Source of the DNA: CAZXEU01 sp964639665 | GTDB lineage: Bacteria > Bacteroidota > Rhodothermia > Rhodothermales > Bin80 | Direction of reading: 5' to 3' | DNA: 6,892 bases | Assembly: GCA_964639665.1 (NCBI GenBank) | Contig: CAZXEU010000019.1 | Location: 1-6,892 of the forward strand | Shown here: in pieces, positions 6,636 to 6,892 of the stretch | Layout of the letters: the number at the start of each line of letters is the position of its first letter | How positions within the stretch are numbered: position 1 is the stretch's first letter | Translations under genes and position numbers: made by a program | The notes under the pieces: generated by a model | Databases searched by the model: none | Seen by the model: only the letters and a program-made list of their open reading frames with translations | What the model was told of the DNA's origin: nothing

Positions 6636-6678
6636 GACGACATTTAGAATTAACGGCGACGACAATTAGAATTAACGG
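6636..6678 (+). repeat. Two 21-base direct repeats at the IS21 tip
   Basis: The units at 6636-6656 and 6658-6678 differ at one position (T6643 versus A6665) and share the core TTAGAATTAACGG preceded by GACGACA. Their period is 22 bases, close to two helical turns, so both would present the same face to a protein. Repeated tip sequences are known as transposase (IstA) binding sites in IS21; that role is assigned here by analogy. Confidence 0.8.
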
Positions 6679-6698
6679 GACTTGCCGTCGTCTTGTGA

Positions 6699-6728
6699 GT
6701 GGACTGGCCATTTGTTCGGTCAGTCCAC
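6699..6728 (+). promoter_or_regulatory. Strong hairpin in the istA leader
   Basis: GTGGACTGGCC (6699-6709) pairs with GGTCAGTCCAC (6718-6728) over 11 pairs, one of them a G-T wobble, around an eight-base ATTTGTTC loop. It ends seven bases before the istA ATG, next to the likely ribosome-binding region ACAAGCGAG. In an mRNA that reads in from outside the element this structure could lower istA translation, as known for leader hairpins in IS10. The stem is seen directly; the regulatory role is inferred. Confidence 0.55.
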
Positions 6729-6735
6729 AAGCGAG

Positions 6736-6892
6736 ATGGTAAAGGATGCGCAGGTCCTGCTTCTACGCAGGTTGGTTACGAAGAAGGGAGAACGCATAGC
6801 GACGGCGGCGGCCAAGGCCGGCATGTGCGAGACTACTGCGCGCAAGTACGTGCGGCAGGGCAAGCTGCCAAGCGAGACCAGGCAGCCGCATA
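6736..6892 (+). CDS. istA: IS21-family transposase IstA, N-terminal part
   Basis: The first 52 residues of the IS21 DDE-type transposase, which with the AAA+ helper IstB carries out transposition; the gene continues past the right edge. The opening MVKDAQVLLLRRLV, the helix-turn-helix AAAKAGMCETTARKY (24-38) and RQGKLPSE (40-47) match the usual IstA N-terminus (M-V-x-D-x-Q-V ... A-A-x-K-A-G-M-x-x-x-T-A-R-K-Y ... G-K-L-P-S). This helix-turn-helix is the DNA-binding part that recognises the tip repeats. The catalytic domain is not in the window, so it cannot be said whether the element is intact. The ATG at 6736 has only a weak GCGAG before it and sits just after a hairpin, which fits low expression. 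Confidence 0.92.
   Translation, partial: MVKDAQVLLLRRLVTKKGERIATAAAKAGMCETTARKYVRQGKLPSETRQPH

Larger units (their letters stand above)
6631..6892 (+). mobile_element. IS21-family insertion sequence, left end (partial)
   Basis: The segment carries the left tip, leader and start of the istA transposase of an IS21-family element; the remainder, including istB and the right end, is outside the window. IS21 elements usually begin with TG and end with CA and have multiple repeated sequences near the tips that IstA binds; here a TGATTGACGAC start is followed by two near-identical 21-base repeats. The exact outer boundary is inferred from the TG and from the position of the first repeat, because the right end and target duplication are not visible. 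The istA gene points into the element, as expected for the left end. Confidence 0.8.

Noticed and set aside
6434..6665. Minus-strand open frames of about 60-70 codons between the aminotransferase gene and the IS
   Set aside because: They cross the apparent IS boundary, have no ribosome binding site or recognisable motif, and oppose a strong plus-strand start site.

Overview
This is a GC-rich bacterial window (roughly 60% G+C by eye) with an ordinary chromosomal gene layout and a partial insertion sequence at its right end. The outer-membrane beta-barrel, the putative lipoprotein sulfatase, the weak use of Shine-Dalgarno sites and the order rsmD-coaD-aspartate aminotransferase suggest the Bacteroidota/Rhodothermota side of the tree. 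A Rhodothermales-like marine bacterium is my best guess, but this is an inference from gene content and not a proven placement.

Left half (1-3883), minus strand: four genes read leftward and closely packed, probably one transcription unit. In order of transcription they are an NDUFA9-like atypical SDR protein (3883-2972), a signal-peptide-bearing outer-membrane barrel with a TonB-receptor-like plug motif (2959-1175), an EcsC-family protein (1122-274), and the N-terminal 89 residues of a formylglycine-type sulfatase that continues past the left edge (269-1). The gaps are 12, 52 and 4 bases. The set suggests envelope and secretion functions, but no shared pathway can be read from the sequence.

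Middle (3884-3992): a 109-base divergent intergenic region that should carry promoters for both directions. No strong promoter match is visible.

Right half (3993-6303), plus strand: rsmD (16S rRNA guanine-N2 methyltransferase), coaD (phosphopantetheine adenylyltransferase, coenzyme A synthesis) and a class I aspartate aminotransferase. These are housekeeping genes with their key motifs intact. rsmD and coaD are nearly contiguous; the aminotransferase follows 68 bases later and is followed by a terminator-like hairpin.

Right edge (6304-6892): about 300 bases of non-coding DNA with small inverted repeats, then a strong ribosome binding site and ATG that open only seven codons before a stop. 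That stop coincides with the apparent left tip of an IS21-family element. The tip carries two near-identical 21-base direct repeats with a 22-base period, then a strong hairpin, then the N-terminus of the IstA transposase, which runs off the window. The likely reading is that the element inserted just inside the start of a host gene. I see no new defence or biosynthetic system; the insertion junction and the structured IS leader are the most interesting parts.
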